Source: Myxococcota bacterium
Lineage (GTDB): Bacteria; Myxococcota_A; Polyangia; Polyangiales; Houyiibacteriaceae
DNA: 64,000 nucleotides
Assembly (NCBI GenBank): GCA_028284955.1
Contig: JANQQS010000013.1
Span: 1-64,000 of the forward strand
Direction of reading: 5' to 3'
Within the stretch, counting starts at the first letter, position 1. Each line of letters starts with the position of its first letter. The position numbers were made by a program, and so were the translations under genes. The notes beneath the pieces were generated by a model, which was not told the origin of the DNA, made no database searches, and saw nothing but the letters and a program-made list of their open reading frames with translations. This document shows positions 46,872-55,812 of this stretch, piece after piece.

Positions 46872-47810
46872 CTAGGGCGCCTCTCCCCAGCGTGAACCCA
46901 CTTGAATATCCGTTCCCGCGCAAAATGCTGCCGCTTGAACGCGCTTTCGTCCCTCGCGCTGAAGTTCGAGAAGCGCGATAGCCCCACTTCCGCACGCCAC
47001 GACCAACCCCTCGCCGGGCAACGCAAGAACCTCGCCCGCCGGACGTGGGCTCGGTTCGAAAGAGGCCACCGATGCCCGGAGCGCTTTCACCCGCTGGCCG
47101 CCGAAGTAGGTAAACGCCCCCGGCCACGGCGTCATTCCGCGAATGTGGTTGTGCACCTCTTCCGCCGAGCGCCCCCAATCGATGCGACCGTGTTCTTTGG
47201 TCAAGATCGGCGCCATCGTCGCTCGCTCGTGGTCTTGGTCCACCGCGTCGAGCCTGCCTTCGACAAACGATTCGAGGTCGCGGGAAAGCATCTCGGCCGA
47301 GAGCATAGAAAGCCTGACCGCGAGCTCACCCGCGGTTTCGTCTGATTCGACAGGCACACGATCCATCGAAAGCACGGGGCCGGTATCCATGCCTTCATCC
47401 ATCTGCATGAAGCTCACCCCTGTCTCTCGGTCGCCCGCGACGATCGACCAAACCACCGGCGCTGCGCCGCGCCACGCCGGCAAGAGCGACGCATGGAGGT
47501 TCACGCACCCTCGACGGGGTGCTTCCAGAACCGCGGGAGGCAATATGCGGCCGTACGCGATCACCACGCCAACGTCGGCCTCGAGCGCACGCAACGACTC
47601 GGCGAACTCTCGCGTACGCACTTTGCGAGGCTGCTGAATAGGAAGGCCGAGCTCTCGCGCACGCTGTTTGACCGCGGGAGGACGAGTGCGCAGACCTCTT
47701 CCCGCAGGGCGGTCAGGCTGCGTCACGACCAAGGCTATTTCCGCTACATCATGCAACGCTTCCAGCGTCGGTACGGCAAACTGCGGACTGCCAAAAAAAA
47801 TAGCCTTCAT
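46872..47810 (-). CDS. fmt: Methionyl-tRNA formyltransferase
   Basis: A 312-residue enzyme that formylates initiator Met-tRNA. The start at 47810 (MKAIFFGSPQFAVPTL) matches family alignments. The catalytic Asn-His-Asp set is visible in CVNLHASLLPAWRGAAPV and MDEGMDTGPVL. The C-terminal OB-like tRNA-binding domain (about 205-310) is complete. It follows def by 77 bases, the usual def-fmt pairing. Confidence 0.95.
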   Translation of the reverse strand: MKAIFFGSPQFAVPTLEALHDVAEIALVVTQPDRPAGRGLRTRPPAVKQRARELGLPIQQPRKVRTREFAESLRALEADVGVVIAYGRILPPAVLEAPRRGCVNLHASLLPAWRGAAPVVWSIVAGDRETGVSFMQMDEGMDTGPVLSMDRVPVESDETAGELAVRLSMLSAEMLSRDLESFVEGRLDAVDQDHERATMAPILTKEHGRIDWGRSAEEVHNHIRGMTPWPGAFTYFGGQRVKALRASVASFEPSPRPAGEVLALPGEGLVVACGSGAIALLELQREGRKRVQAAAFCAGTDIQVGSRWGEAP

Positions 47811-47887
47811 CCCCCAGCCTCTCCGCGATCTCCAGCCTCTCCGCAATCTATTGTACGGCGATCTGTTGCACGAGGCGTGTCCTGCAA

Positions 47888-48400
47888 TCAGGCCGAAGCG
47901 ACCGCCCGCTTGTGCATCGCGCGATGGACCAGGCGTTTTCGGAGCAAGCTCAGGTGGTCCACCATGAGTTTGCCGTCGAGATGGTCGTTCTCGTGCTGGA
48001 TCGCCACCGCCAGCAAGCCATCCGCATCGAGCTCAAACGGCTTCCCCTCGCGGTCCAAAGCGCGAACGCGAACCCGCTCCGCGCGCTTGATTTCTTCGCG
48101 GGCTCCAGGGAACGAAAGGCACCCTTCCTCGAAGGAAATCTCGCCCTCGCGGCTCAATATTTCCGGGTTGACGAATACCCGCAGATCGCTTGGCTCATCG
48201 TCACTGGTAGCAATGTCGATGACGAACACACGTTTGGATACCCCGATCTGAGGAGCGGCGAGCCCAACCCCCGGCGCCGCGTACATGGTCTCCGCCATGT
48301 CATCGATGAGTTCGCCGAGCGAGGTATCGAATTCGGTCACCGGCACTCCGGGAACGCGCAAACGCTTGTCCGGATAGTGGAGAATGGCGCGAATCGTCAT
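47888..48400 (-). CDS. def: Peptide deformylase
   Basis: A 170-residue metal hydrolase that removes the N-formyl group. All three motifs are present: GVGLAAPQIG (about 44-53), EGCLSFPG with the metal Cys (about 91-98), and QHENDHLDGK with the HExxH pair (about 133-142). The start is the ATG at 48400 (MTIRAILHYPDKRL). It lies 57 bases after smc and before fmt. Confidence 0.96.
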   Translation of the reverse strand: MTIRAILHYPDKRLRVPGVPVTEFDTSLGELIDDMAETMYAAPGVGLAAPQIGVSKRVFVIDIATSDDEPSDLRVFVNPEILSREGEISFEEGCLSFPGAREEIKRAERVRVRALDREGKPFELDADGLLAVAIQHENDHLDGKLMVDHLSLLRKRLVHRAMHKRAVASA

Positions 48401-48457
48401 ACAAATGTTTCTAGTGTCGGAACCGCAAAACGGCAAGAATCGGGGATTTGCGAGGCT

Positions 48458-51400
48458 TTACGCGACCGCCGCGGCCGGGTCTTCGGTGGCCGGCCGGTCG
48501 TCGCCTTTGAGCTCAACCGATACGAGTGTGGAAACACCAGGCTGCTCCATGGTGACCCCGTAGAGCACATCGGTATATTCCATGGTGCGTTTCGAGTGTG
48601 TGATGACGATGAACTGGCTGAGGTCCGTCATCTGACGAATCGCCTGCGCGAAACGGCTGATGTTCGCTTCATCGAGGGGCGCGTCGACCTCGTCGAGAAG
48701 ACAGAAAGGGCTCGGTTTATATTGGAAGAGCGCAAAGACCAGCGCGACGGCGGTGAGGGCTTTTTCGCCTCCGCTCATGAGCTCGAGCGACCCCAGGCGC
48801 TTGCCTGGCGGCTGCGCGATGATGTCCACGCCGGACTCGAGCAAATCGTCTGAATCGGTCAGCTTGAGCTCTGCGCGGCCGCCTCGGAAGAGCATCGGGT
48901 AGACGCGCTTGAATCGCTCGTTGACCCCGCTAAACGCTTCGCGGAACAGCCGCCGCGATTCCCGATTCATTTGACGAATCGCGCGTTCGAGCTGGGCGAT
49001 CGCTTCCTCGAGATCTTTCTGCTGCGCCACCAGGGTCTCGTAGCGCGTCGACTTTTCTTCGTACTCCTCGATCGCGGTAAGATTGATTTCCCCCATTCGC
49101 TCGATGAGCCGCGTAAGTTCGGTGACGCGCGCGCGAACCGACGCGTCGGGAGTCGGCCTGGCGTGATAGTCGCCAAGCATCTTGGATACGTCGACGCGGT
49201 ATCGCTCGGCGACTTGCTCGACGAGGTGCACCATCGCCAAATCGAGCTCTCGCTGCGCGAGCGTCAAGGAGTTGATGCGACCGGCAAGCTCATCAACCTC
49301 GCTACGAAGTTCTTTGAGGCTTCGTTCATGTTCGCCGAGCTCGGCCTTGGCCGCTTCGTACGCCGAGCGCGCCTCGCTGACGTCGCGCTCGGCCGCCTTG
49401 GCCAAATCGACGGTTTCGTGCAGAGCCTCTCGTCCGAGCATCCATGCCGCGTATATTCGGCCTTGCTCCGCCGCGCCCGTTTCGACATCGCCCTTGAGCC
49501 GCGCTTCGCGCGCGTTGAGCTCGTCGATGGATCGCACCAGGCGCTCAATGGCCAAGCGGTCGCTCTCCGCGCGTTCCTGCGCCTGTGCCGCATGCACGCG
49601 AATATCGACCAATCGCGCCGACTGCGCTTCTACTTGCGCGCGGCGCGAGCCACACTCTTCTTGCGCGCGATCGAGTTCCGCGCTCGCCGCGACTTCGTCC
49701 TCCTTCGCGCGCTGGAGTTCCGCCAGCGCATCGGCTTCTTCGGTGCCCGCCTGGTCGACCGACGCCTCATGCTCGCGGAGCTCCTGCGCAACCTGCTCGA
49801 GGCGTGACTCGGTGCGCGCGTGCTCGTCTCGCGCCCGACTCAGATCGCGTTCGGCCTTCACCAAGGCAATCTCGCAGTCGTGCTCCTGCGCCCGCATGCT
49901 GTCGAGGGTTCGCTGGTACTCGCCGATCGACGAACGCAGCGTACTGTGCCGTTCGACCGCTGCGCCGAGCTCGTGATCGAGTTTGGCGACCGCGAGCTCC
50001 AGCGCGCTGATTTCCTGCCGCATTTCAAGCAAATGGGCGTCGGAGTGGTTCACCGACCCGCCCGACACCAACCCGTTCGACGAAATGACATCGCCGGTCA
50101 GCGTGACGAACGTAGCGCCTTCCGCCCGCGAATCATCAGCGAGGCTCGACAGGCACGCTTTGGCCGCTTCGAGGTCTTTCACGACCACCGTGCTTCCGAG
50201 CAGCGATCGCACGAGCTCCCGATCGTCATCGTGGGTTCGGACCAAATCCGACAAGCGCCCTACCACCCCAGGCAACTGGAGTAACTCAGGCCTGAGTTCG
50301 CGTTGGTTCCGGTTGGCCGAAGCCAAACTTCGGAGCACAAAGGTTGCTCGGCCTCCAGCGTCGCCGCGGCCACGAAGAAACCGAACCGCGTCCATCGCCG
50401 CCTCGACGTCATCCACCACAACGTAGCGAAGCCGCTCCGAAAGCACTCCGGCGAGCGCCTGATTGAGTTCTGCGGGACATTCGATCCGATCGGCAACCAG
50501 GCCTCCGAGCTTTTTCTCGGCTCGAGCCTCGTCGGTCGGCGCAAACTCCGTCATCAACGCTTGTACGCCGTCTCCCACACCCTCAAACCGCGCCTGAAGC
50601 TCGCGCAATGATATGAGCCGCGACCGCTGAGCCGACAGGTCATCACGCAGCCGCTCGACAATCCCGTCGCTCTCTCGGATTTCCTCGCGTACTCGGTCGA
50701 GGGCCGTCTGCGCCAGGGCGCGCTCGTGGTCCATGCGCTCTTTTTGCAGCCGAAGCTCCCGAAGCTCGGCATCCAGCTGCGTGCTCTGTTCAGCAACGTG
50801 TTCTTTTCGGGTGGAGAGCTCGCTTTGCTCTTCGGCAAGGCGCTCAATACGCCCGCGAGTTTCTTCTCTCCTTCTCGCGTAGCCGGAGAGCACGGCTTCC
50901 GAACGCGCCATGCGCTGCCGCAACTCTGCCACCCGACTCTGGCTCGATTGCACCCCTTGCTCCGCCTCGACAAGCGCGGCGCGGCGTTGGGCGAGCGTTT
51001 GCTCTTCCTCACGAAGCGCGTTGGACGCTTCCGACTCAGCAAGTTCGAGCTCCCGCAGCGCATCGGCAAGCGACGCACGCTCGGTCGCCAATGCCTCTCG
51101 CTGAACGCGGAGCTCCTCGAGCTCGCGCTCCGCGATTCGCTCGCGATCGCGCAGTGTACTGAGCTGTTGCTCCTGTTGTTCCACCTGCCCTTCGAGCACG
51201 CGTACTTTGTTGTCCAGCGTGTAGGCGCGATTTTGCGCCTGTTCAACCGATACGCTGACCTGATCCAGCCCCACTCGTTCCGCTTCGAGTTCGGTTTCGC
51301 GTAGACGAAACGCGAGCCGCTTGCCATCCAGGGACGCGGTAGCCACATCGAGCTCGCGCCGCACCACACCGTGTTCGCAGTGGTGCTCCAAGTACTTATG

Positions 51401-52102
51401 GCTTGCCACGTAGAGCTCAAGATCGCGTAGTTCTTCGCGGTATCGCTTGTATCGTTCGGCTTTTTGCGCTTGGCGCTTGAGCGATTGAAGACCGCGTTCG
51501 AGCTCGCCGACGATGTCGCCCACCCGCAACAAGTTCTGCTGGGTCTGCTCCATCTTCCGCTCGGACGCTTTCTTGCGCATGCGGTATTTCGTGATGCCTG
51601 CCGCCTCTTCCAAAATCAATCGACGGTCCGCGGGCTTCGCCGACACGATGAAGCCGATGCGGCCCTGCTCGATGATCGAGTAGGCGCGCCGACCAACGCC
51701 GGTGCCCAAAAAGAGATTCGTGATGTCGAGCAAACGAACCGGTGTTTTGTTGATGAGGTAGTCACTTCGCCCGTCCCGGTCGAGACGGCGCGAAACCGTA
51801 ATCTCCGCGTAGTCGCGGTACTCAGGGGGCACCAGACCGTCGGTGTTGTCGAAAGTCAGCGAGACTTCTGCAAACCCGTGCGGACCGCGGTTGGCCGACC
51901 CGGCAAAGATCACGTCATCCATGGCCTTGCCGCGAAGGCGACTCGGCGATTGTTCGCCCATCACCCATTTGATGGCATCGACCACATTGGACTTGCCGCA
52001 TCCGTTTGGCCCCACGATTCCCGTCACGTCGTGATCAAAATGAACGACCGTCCGGTCCACGAAAGACTTGAAGCCAGCGATTTCAAGTTTCCTGATCTTC
52101 AA
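48458..52102 (-). CDS. smc: Chromosome partition protein SMC
   Basis: A 1214-residue structural-maintenance ATPase of the bacterial condensin. The start is TTG at 52102 (MKIRKLEIAGFKSFVDRT), supported by AAGGAG 7 bases upstream. The N-terminal head has Walker A GPNGCGKSN (about 31-39). Two long coiled coils surround a hinge (about 510-670: SVGDGVQALMTEFAPTDE-type to ISSNGLVSGGSVNHSDAH). The C-terminal head has the signature LELMSGGEKALTAVAL and Walker B PFCLLDEVDAPLDEANI. Length and architecture are standard. Three 19-bp repeats lie in its leader. Confidence 0.96.
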   Translation of the reverse strand: MKIRKLEIAGFKSFVDRTVVHFDHDVTGIVGPNGCGKSNVVDAIKWVMGEQSPSRLRGKAMDDVIFAGSANRGPHGFAEVSLTFDNTDGLVPPEYRDYAEITVSRRLDRDGRSDYLINKTPVRLLDITNLFLGTGVGRRAYSIIEQGRIGFIVSAKPADRRLILEEAAGITKYRMRKKASERKMEQTQQNLLRVGDIVGELERGLQSLKRQAQKAERYKRYREELRDLELYVASHKYLEHHCEHGVVRRELDVATASLDGKRLAFRLRETELEAERVGLDQVSVSVEQAQNRAYTLDNKVRVLEGQVEQQEQQLSTLRDRERIAERELEELRVQREALATERASLADALRELELAESEASNALREEEQTLAQRRAALVEAEQGVQSSQSRVAELRQRMARSEAVLSGYARRREETRGRIERLAEEQSELSTRKEHVAEQSTQLDAELRELRLQKERMDHERALAQTALDRVREEIRESDGIVERLRDDLSAQRSRLISLRELQARFEGVGDGVQALMTEFAPTDEARAEKKLGGLVADRIECPAELNQALAGVLSERLRYVVVDDVEAAMDAVRFLRGRGDAGGRATFVLRSLASANRNQRELRPELLQLPGVVGRLSDLVRTHDDDRELVRSLLGSTVVVKDLEAAKACLSSLADDSRAEGATFVTLTGDVISSNGLVSGGSVNHSDAHLLEMRQEISALELAVAKLDHELGAAVERHSTLRSSIGEYQRTLDSMRAQEHDCEIALVKAERDLSRARDEHARTESRLEQVAQELREHEASVDQAGTEEADALAELQRAKEDEVAASAELDRAQEECGSRRAQVEAQSARLVDIRVHAAQAQERAESDRLAIERLVRSIDELNAREARLKGDVETGAAEQGRIYAAWMLGREALHETVDLAKAAERDVSEARSAYEAAKAELGEHERSLKELRSEVDELAGRINSLTLAQRELDLAMVHLVEQVAERYRVDVSKMLGDYHARPTPDASVRARVTELTRLIERMGEINLTAIEEYEEKSTRYETLVAQQKDLEEAIAQLERAIRQMNRESRRLFREAFSGVNERFKRVYPMLFRGGRAELKLTDSDDLLESGVDIIAQPPGKRLGSLELMSGGEKALTAVALVFALFQYKPSPFCLLDEVDAPLDEANISRFAQAIRQMTDLSQFIVITHSKRTMEYTDVLYGVTMEQPGVSTLVSVELKGDDRPATEDPAAAVA

Positions 52103-52116
52103 CGCACGCTCCTTGC

Positions 52117-52174
52117 CTGGGTCGTCTTACCGACACTGGGTCGTCTCACCGATACTGGGGTCGCCCAACCGACG
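52117..52174. repeat. Three tandem 19-20-bp repeats in the smc leader
   Basis: Units at 52117-52135, 52136-52154 and 52155-52174 of CTGGGTCGTCTCACCGATA type end 14 bases upstream of the smc ribosome-binding region and start codon. On the coding strand the shared core reads TCGGTxAGACGACCCAG. They are non-coding and could be operators or leader-RNA elements. Confidence 0.8.
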
Positions 52175-52266
52175 CAGCAGGCACCTTCACGCCTACTTAG
52201 TCGGCATTAACATCATGAAATTCAAAGCGCAATCGGATCATCGACATCTGGTGGCGCTCGCCCCGT

Positions 52267-52289
52267 GGCCCCCACTATATATTGGGGCC
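52267..52289 (-). terminator. Hairpin at the end of the lipoprotein gene
   Basis: GGCCCC (52267-52272) pairs with GGGGCC (52284-52289) around an A/T-rich loop. The stem overlaps the last codons and stop of the gene at 52275-52907. It is a weak terminator candidate without a T-run. Confidence 0.3.
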
Positions 52290-52907
52290 TGCAAATCCCC
52301 AACTCATATCGCACTGGGCAAGCTGCAGATCTGAGTGCTCCCACCGGGGCTCTTCTACCCGGCGCAGATCCACCGCACCGAAGCCGGCGTTGGTGTAGAG
52401 AAAAATGCCTTCGACCCACGCGCCGAGCCGCCGGTCCCCCGGCTTCGAGGCGGAGACAAGCGCTCGATCGACCGTCCACGCGGAACGTTTGAGGCCAAGC
52501 GGGCCTCCCGCCGGCGCTACCTTGGAGCCCTGAAGACAGACGCCGACAAAACGAGCCGACCGAAGCCGAACAAACGCATCTGGGCGGTAATGAAGACGCG
52601 CGCTCAGGCCCAGGCGCAACGCGCGAACTCGCGTTTGACCGTTGGGACGAAGGAGCGCAGACGTGTCTTCGTCGTCGAAGAGCACGGATTCGGGTTTGCC
52701 CTGCTGAAGCGCCTGAAAAAGCGCCTCTCCCAGTCTGCGAATAGCCTCGCTGCGATCGTCCTCGTTTGCGGGCACCGCCAACGTACGTCGCACCTGAACA
52801 ACACTCGTCTCGCCCGACGGCGACGCGCCTGAACAACCGGTCGCCGCCAGTGCGATTCCCGCGGCCAGTGCGATTCCCGCGGCCATCGCCCGCCAAGACT
52901 TGCTCAT
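52275..52907 (-). CDS. Lipoprotein of unknown function
   Basis: A 210-residue predicted lipoprotein from the ATG at 52907 with signal peptide MSKSWRAMAAGIALAAGIAL and lipobox AATGC (Cys near 25). The signal sequence itself contains an 18-bp duplication (MAAGIAL-AAGIAL). The mature domain (ALFQALQQGKPESVLFDDED ... WTVDRALVSASKPGDRRLGAWVEGIFLYTN) is mixed alpha/beta; I do not recognise the family. It lies between a small membrane protein gene and smc on the same strand. Confidence 0.65.
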   Translation of the reverse strand: MSKSWRAMAAGIALAAGIALAATGCSGASPSGETSVVQVRRTLAVPANEDDRSEAIRRLGEALFQALQQGKPESVLFDDEDTSALLRPNGQTRVRALRLGLSARLHYRPDAFVRLRSARFVGVCLQGSKVAPAGGPLGLKRSAWTVDRALVSASKPGDRRLGAWVEGIFLYTNAGFGAVDLRRVEEPRWEHSDLQLAQCDMSWGFAGPNI

Positions 52908-52971
52908 AGCGAAAGCACTAGCACAACGCGCAGGCGAACCTAGCGTGGAATAAGAATCTACGTGCACGCGC

Positions 52972-53304
52972 TTAGTGAAAGCGCCACGCGGTCCAGAGCA
53001 ACAACGCGATGGAAAGCAACACGCCAATGAGGAGACTCAGCACCTGAACCGAACGTTCTCCCAGACGATCCGCCGCCCACATGCCGGCATAAGCGCCGAC
53101 TGCGAAGCCGACAAAGCTGGTGATGGCGAGAGGCGAAAACGGGCCAGCTCCGGAGCCTGATTCACCCTCCGCGGGTCCTTGTTCGGCCACCAGCAGCGCA
53201 ATGCCCAGACCGACCAAGCCGCCGAGCAACCAACCCAGACCGCGCCGTAATCGACCGGCTGTTTGTTCGTCGCGATCTAGGAGTTCGTTCGTGTTCTTGG
53301 TCAC
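52972..53304 (-). CDS. Small membrane protein, three predicted helices
   Basis: A 110-residue protein with hydrophobic segments at about 21-40, 58-78 and 85-106 and a charged N-terminus (MTKNTNELLDRDEQ). The start is a GTG at 53304 with only weak ribosome-binding support, so the first codon is uncertain. No family recognised. It precedes the lipoprotein gene at 52275-52907 by 64 bases and is divergent from the acyltransferase gene. Confidence 0.6.
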   Translation of the reverse strand: MTKNTNELLDRDEQTAGRLRRGLGWLLGGLVGLGIALLVAEQGPAEGESGSGAGPFSPLAITSFVGFAVGAYAGMWAADRLGERSVQVLSLLIGVLLSIALLLWTAWRFH

Positions 53305-53419
53305 GGTCGCTGGAATCGCACGCTACCGCATCGCGCACCATGGAAACAGTGCACAGTCGGAAAGTGCGTTTCTGAGAAAGCGCCCGATTGACAAATCGTC
53401 CAGCATCGGCGCATGACCC

Positions 53420-54421
53420 ATGTTCATGCTCGACATCCGACGCATAGAGCGCATTCGTCTTTCGCGGCGACCGAAATTTCAACAGCTGGTGGGACACGTG
53501 CTGCTCACCCCAAATTATCGCGTGCCGCCAGGAGTTCGAATCGTCTTCGAGGGAGTCGAGCGATTGCCCGAGGGGCCCGTGATTTTCGCGATGAACCATA
53601 CCGACCGGTACAACTACTGGCCGTTTCAGTATCGGTTGTGGAAGCAACAAAACCGGTTCACTGCGACTTGGGTCAAGGGAAAGTACTACGAGCACCCCTT
53701 GGTCGCGACGTTCATGGAGTGGACCAACAACTTGCCCGCTGTGTCGCGGGGCTACGTGATCACGCGGGACGCAATCGAAACGCTGGGGCGGCGCCCGTCG
53801 CCCGAGGAGTACGAGGCGCTGCGTGAGTGGGTAAACAGCGAGACTCGAGAGAGCGGAAACCACGATCGCGCGCGCATCCCCGACGAGCTTACAACCCGCG
53901 CACGCGACATGTTGGGGCGTCGTTTTGAGCCCGCCGCAGAAACCTATCCGGCCGCCGTCAATGCAGTATACCGCCAGATGACGCGGCGCTTTGTAGAACT
54001 CAATCGGGAAGCGAAAGAGCTCGGCCTGGACGTTTTGGTATTTCCACAAGGAACGAGATCGAAGCGGCTGTCACAGGGGCGCAGCGGAGTCGCACAAATC
54101 GCGCTCGCTCAGCAATGGCCCATCGTGCCGGTGGGCTGCAGCGGTTGCGACCGAGTCTATCCGGGCGCCTGGCCGGTCGCTCGGCCGGGGACGATCACCT
54201 ACCGGTTTGGGACGCCGATTCAGTACCGGGACATGCGAGAGTTTCATCCCCGCGAAGCGTTCTCGCCACTGACTGCGGACGCGGAAGCGCGCTACGGTCG
54301 CTCCTTCCAAGGATTGACCGACCAGGTGATGGACCGAATCAACGATCTAGTCGATGAGCCCTATCGCTTCAGCCGCGACCGGAAAAGCGAAGGTGTAAAA
54401 GGCACCGCCCGGTTCGTGTAA
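53420..54421 (+). CDS. PlsC-like acyltransferase with altered catalytic motif
   Basis: A 333-residue protein of the 1-acyl-glycerol-phosphate acyltransferase superfamily. Motif I is NHTDRYNYWPF: the histidine is present, but the usual Asp of HxxxxD is replaced by Asn, with an Asp at +2 instead. Motif III is LVFPQGTRS rather than FPEGTRS, and motif IV is PIVPVGCSG. The extra helical insert at about 115-190 is longer than in PlsC. These changes suggest a divergent substrate or a weakened enzyme. It is followed 28 bases later by an FAD oxidoreductase gene, probably in one transcript. Confidence 0.75.
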   Translation: MFMLDIRRIERIRLSRRPKFQQLVGHVLLTPNYRVPPGVRIVFEGVERLPEGPVIFAMNHTDRYNYWPFQYRLWKQQNRFTATWVKGKYYEHPLVATFMEWTNNLPAVSRGYVITRDAIETLGRRPSPEEYEALREWVNSETRESGNHDRARIPDELTTRARDMLGRRFEPAAETYPAAVNAVYRQMTRRFVELNREAKELGLDVLVFPQGTRSKRLSQGRSGVAQIALAQQWPIVPVGCSGCDRVYPGAWPVARPGTITYRFGTPIQYRDMREFHPREAFSPLTADAEARYGRSFQGLTDQVMDRINDLVDEPYRFSRDRKSEGVKGTARFV

Positions 54422-54449
54422 ATCGCGTATCGTACGAACGAGAGCGGCC

Positions 54450-55778
54450 GTGACGTCGAACTTTCCTCAAATTGAAGCTTGGCCCCCCGGCGACCACGCG
54501 GTGATCGTCGTCGGCGGGGCGGTCGCGGGATCGGAAGCGGCAGCGCGGTGCGCCGAGCGCGGCGTGGGGGTCATTGTGCTGGACCAGGGCGTACGCCCCT
54601 ACGGGAAAATCGAAGACGGCTTGCCGAAATGGCACGAGAAGCTCCGGCATCAGGAGTACGCGCGCATCGACAAAAACCTCGACCACCCGAGCATCCTGTT
54701 TGTACCTCGAACCGCATTGGGCGCCGATGTTTCGTTTGGCGCGCTGCGCGCAGAGCTCGAGCCGAGCGCAACGGTGCTCGCCAATGGCGCGTGGCACGAT
54801 CGCCCACTTCCGGTTCCAGGTATCGATGACCACATCGGCCGGGGCTTCGTTTATCAAAACGCACTGGTGCATTGGTTTAATCACGCCGGCGAGTCCAGCT
54901 ACGATGGCCCTCGCTACGTCATCCCCGACGGCACCATCGTCGTCGGAGGCGGGCTCGCGTCGATCGACGTAGTCAAAATCATCAATCTGCAGCTCTATCA
55001 GGAGGCTCTGGCACGCCAAGGCGTCTCAGTGACTCTGCTTCAGCTCGAGCAGCGAGGCATCTCCGAAGTCTGCGCCGCGCACGAAGTCGACCCAGACGAA
55101 CTCGGAGTGCGAGGATGCACCCTGTACTATCGGCGCCGCATCGAGGACATGCCGGTCGCCAATGCCAAGAGCGGCGCGCCGAACCATATTGCCCAAGCAA
55201 AAAAAGCGCGCGTCAAACTCGTCGAGCGCGTGGTGCGCAAGTATCGCGTCAACATCGAGCCCTGCACCGTCGCTCGGTCGTGCATCGTCGAACAGGGCAT
55301 GCTCAAAGGGCTTGTCTTCGAACGAAGTGAGATCGTGGAAGGAAAGGTCCGCGTGCAACCCGAGTCATCGTTCGACGTGCGCGCACCACTCATTGTGAGC
55401 TCGATCGGCAGCATCCCTCGCCCGATCGCCGAGATCCCTATGACCGGGGAGCTCTATCAGTTTGCGAATCGCGAAACGGGAGAGCTCGCAGATCACCCCG
55501 GCGTGTACGGATTGGGCAACGTACTCACCGGCCAAGGCAATATTCGCGACAGCCGCCAAAGCGCGCTCGATATATCGCAGACCATTCTCGACGAATATCT
55601 GGGACTTGATGCGCGCGTACGCGAACAAACCGACCACCTCGTCGACGAAGCCACACAGCGCCCCGGCCTATCCGCAGAACGTGTCCGTTCCCTGAAGGCA
55701 TGGGTCACCAGCCGATGGAACAAAATCGGCTACTCCGGCGACTACCGCCGCTGGATCCAAGCTAGTCTAGAGCACTGA
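54450..55778 (+). CDS. FAD/NAD(P)-dependent oxidoreductase
   Basis: A 442-residue two-dinucleotide-binding flavoprotein, GTG start at 54450. The FAD site at the N-terminus is VIVVGGAVAGSEAAARCAE, with Ala where the second conserved Gly is usual. An internal NAD(P) site reads IVVGGGLASIDVVK (about 170-183), and the C-terminal FAD motif is VYGLGNVLTGQGNIRDSR. The architecture resembles the glutamate synthase small subunit and ferredoxin-NADP reductase-like enzymes, but there is no iron-sulphur domain. Electron donor and acceptor are unknown. It is likely cotranscribed with the acyltransferase gene and is followed by a strong hairpin. Confidence 0.78.
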   Translation: MTSNFPQIEAWPPGDHAVIVVGGAVAGSEAAARCAERGVGVIVLDQGVRPYGKIEDGLPKWHEKLRHQEYARIDKNLDHPSILFVPRTALGADVSFGALRAELEPSATVLANGAWHDRPLPVPGIDDHIGRGFVYQNALVHWFNHAGESSYDGPRYVIPDGTIVVGGGLASIDVVKIINLQLYQEALARQGVSVTLLQLEQRGISEVCAAHEVDPDELGVRGCTLYYRRRIEDMPVANAKSGAPNHIAQAKKARVKLVERVVRKYRVNIEPCTVARSCIVEQGMLKGLVFERSEIVEGKVRVQPESSFDVRAPLIVSSIGSIPRPIAEIPMTGELYQFANRETGELADHPGVYGLGNVLTGQGNIRDSRQSALDISQTILDEYLGLDARVREQTDHLVDEATQRPGLSAERVRSLKAWVTSRWNKIGYSGDYRRWIQASLEH

Positions 55779-55789
55779 TCAGTTTGCCT

Positions 55790-55812
55790 GAGGGTCTGGC
55801 ACCCAGACCCTC
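55790..55812 (+). terminator. Perfect 10-bp hairpin after the flavoprotein gene
   Basis: GAGGGTCTGG (55790-55799), a 3-base loop, and CCAGACCCTC (55803-55812) begin 12 bases after the stop at 55778. The stem is very stable, but no T-run follows, so termination may be factor-assisted. Confidence 0.5.
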
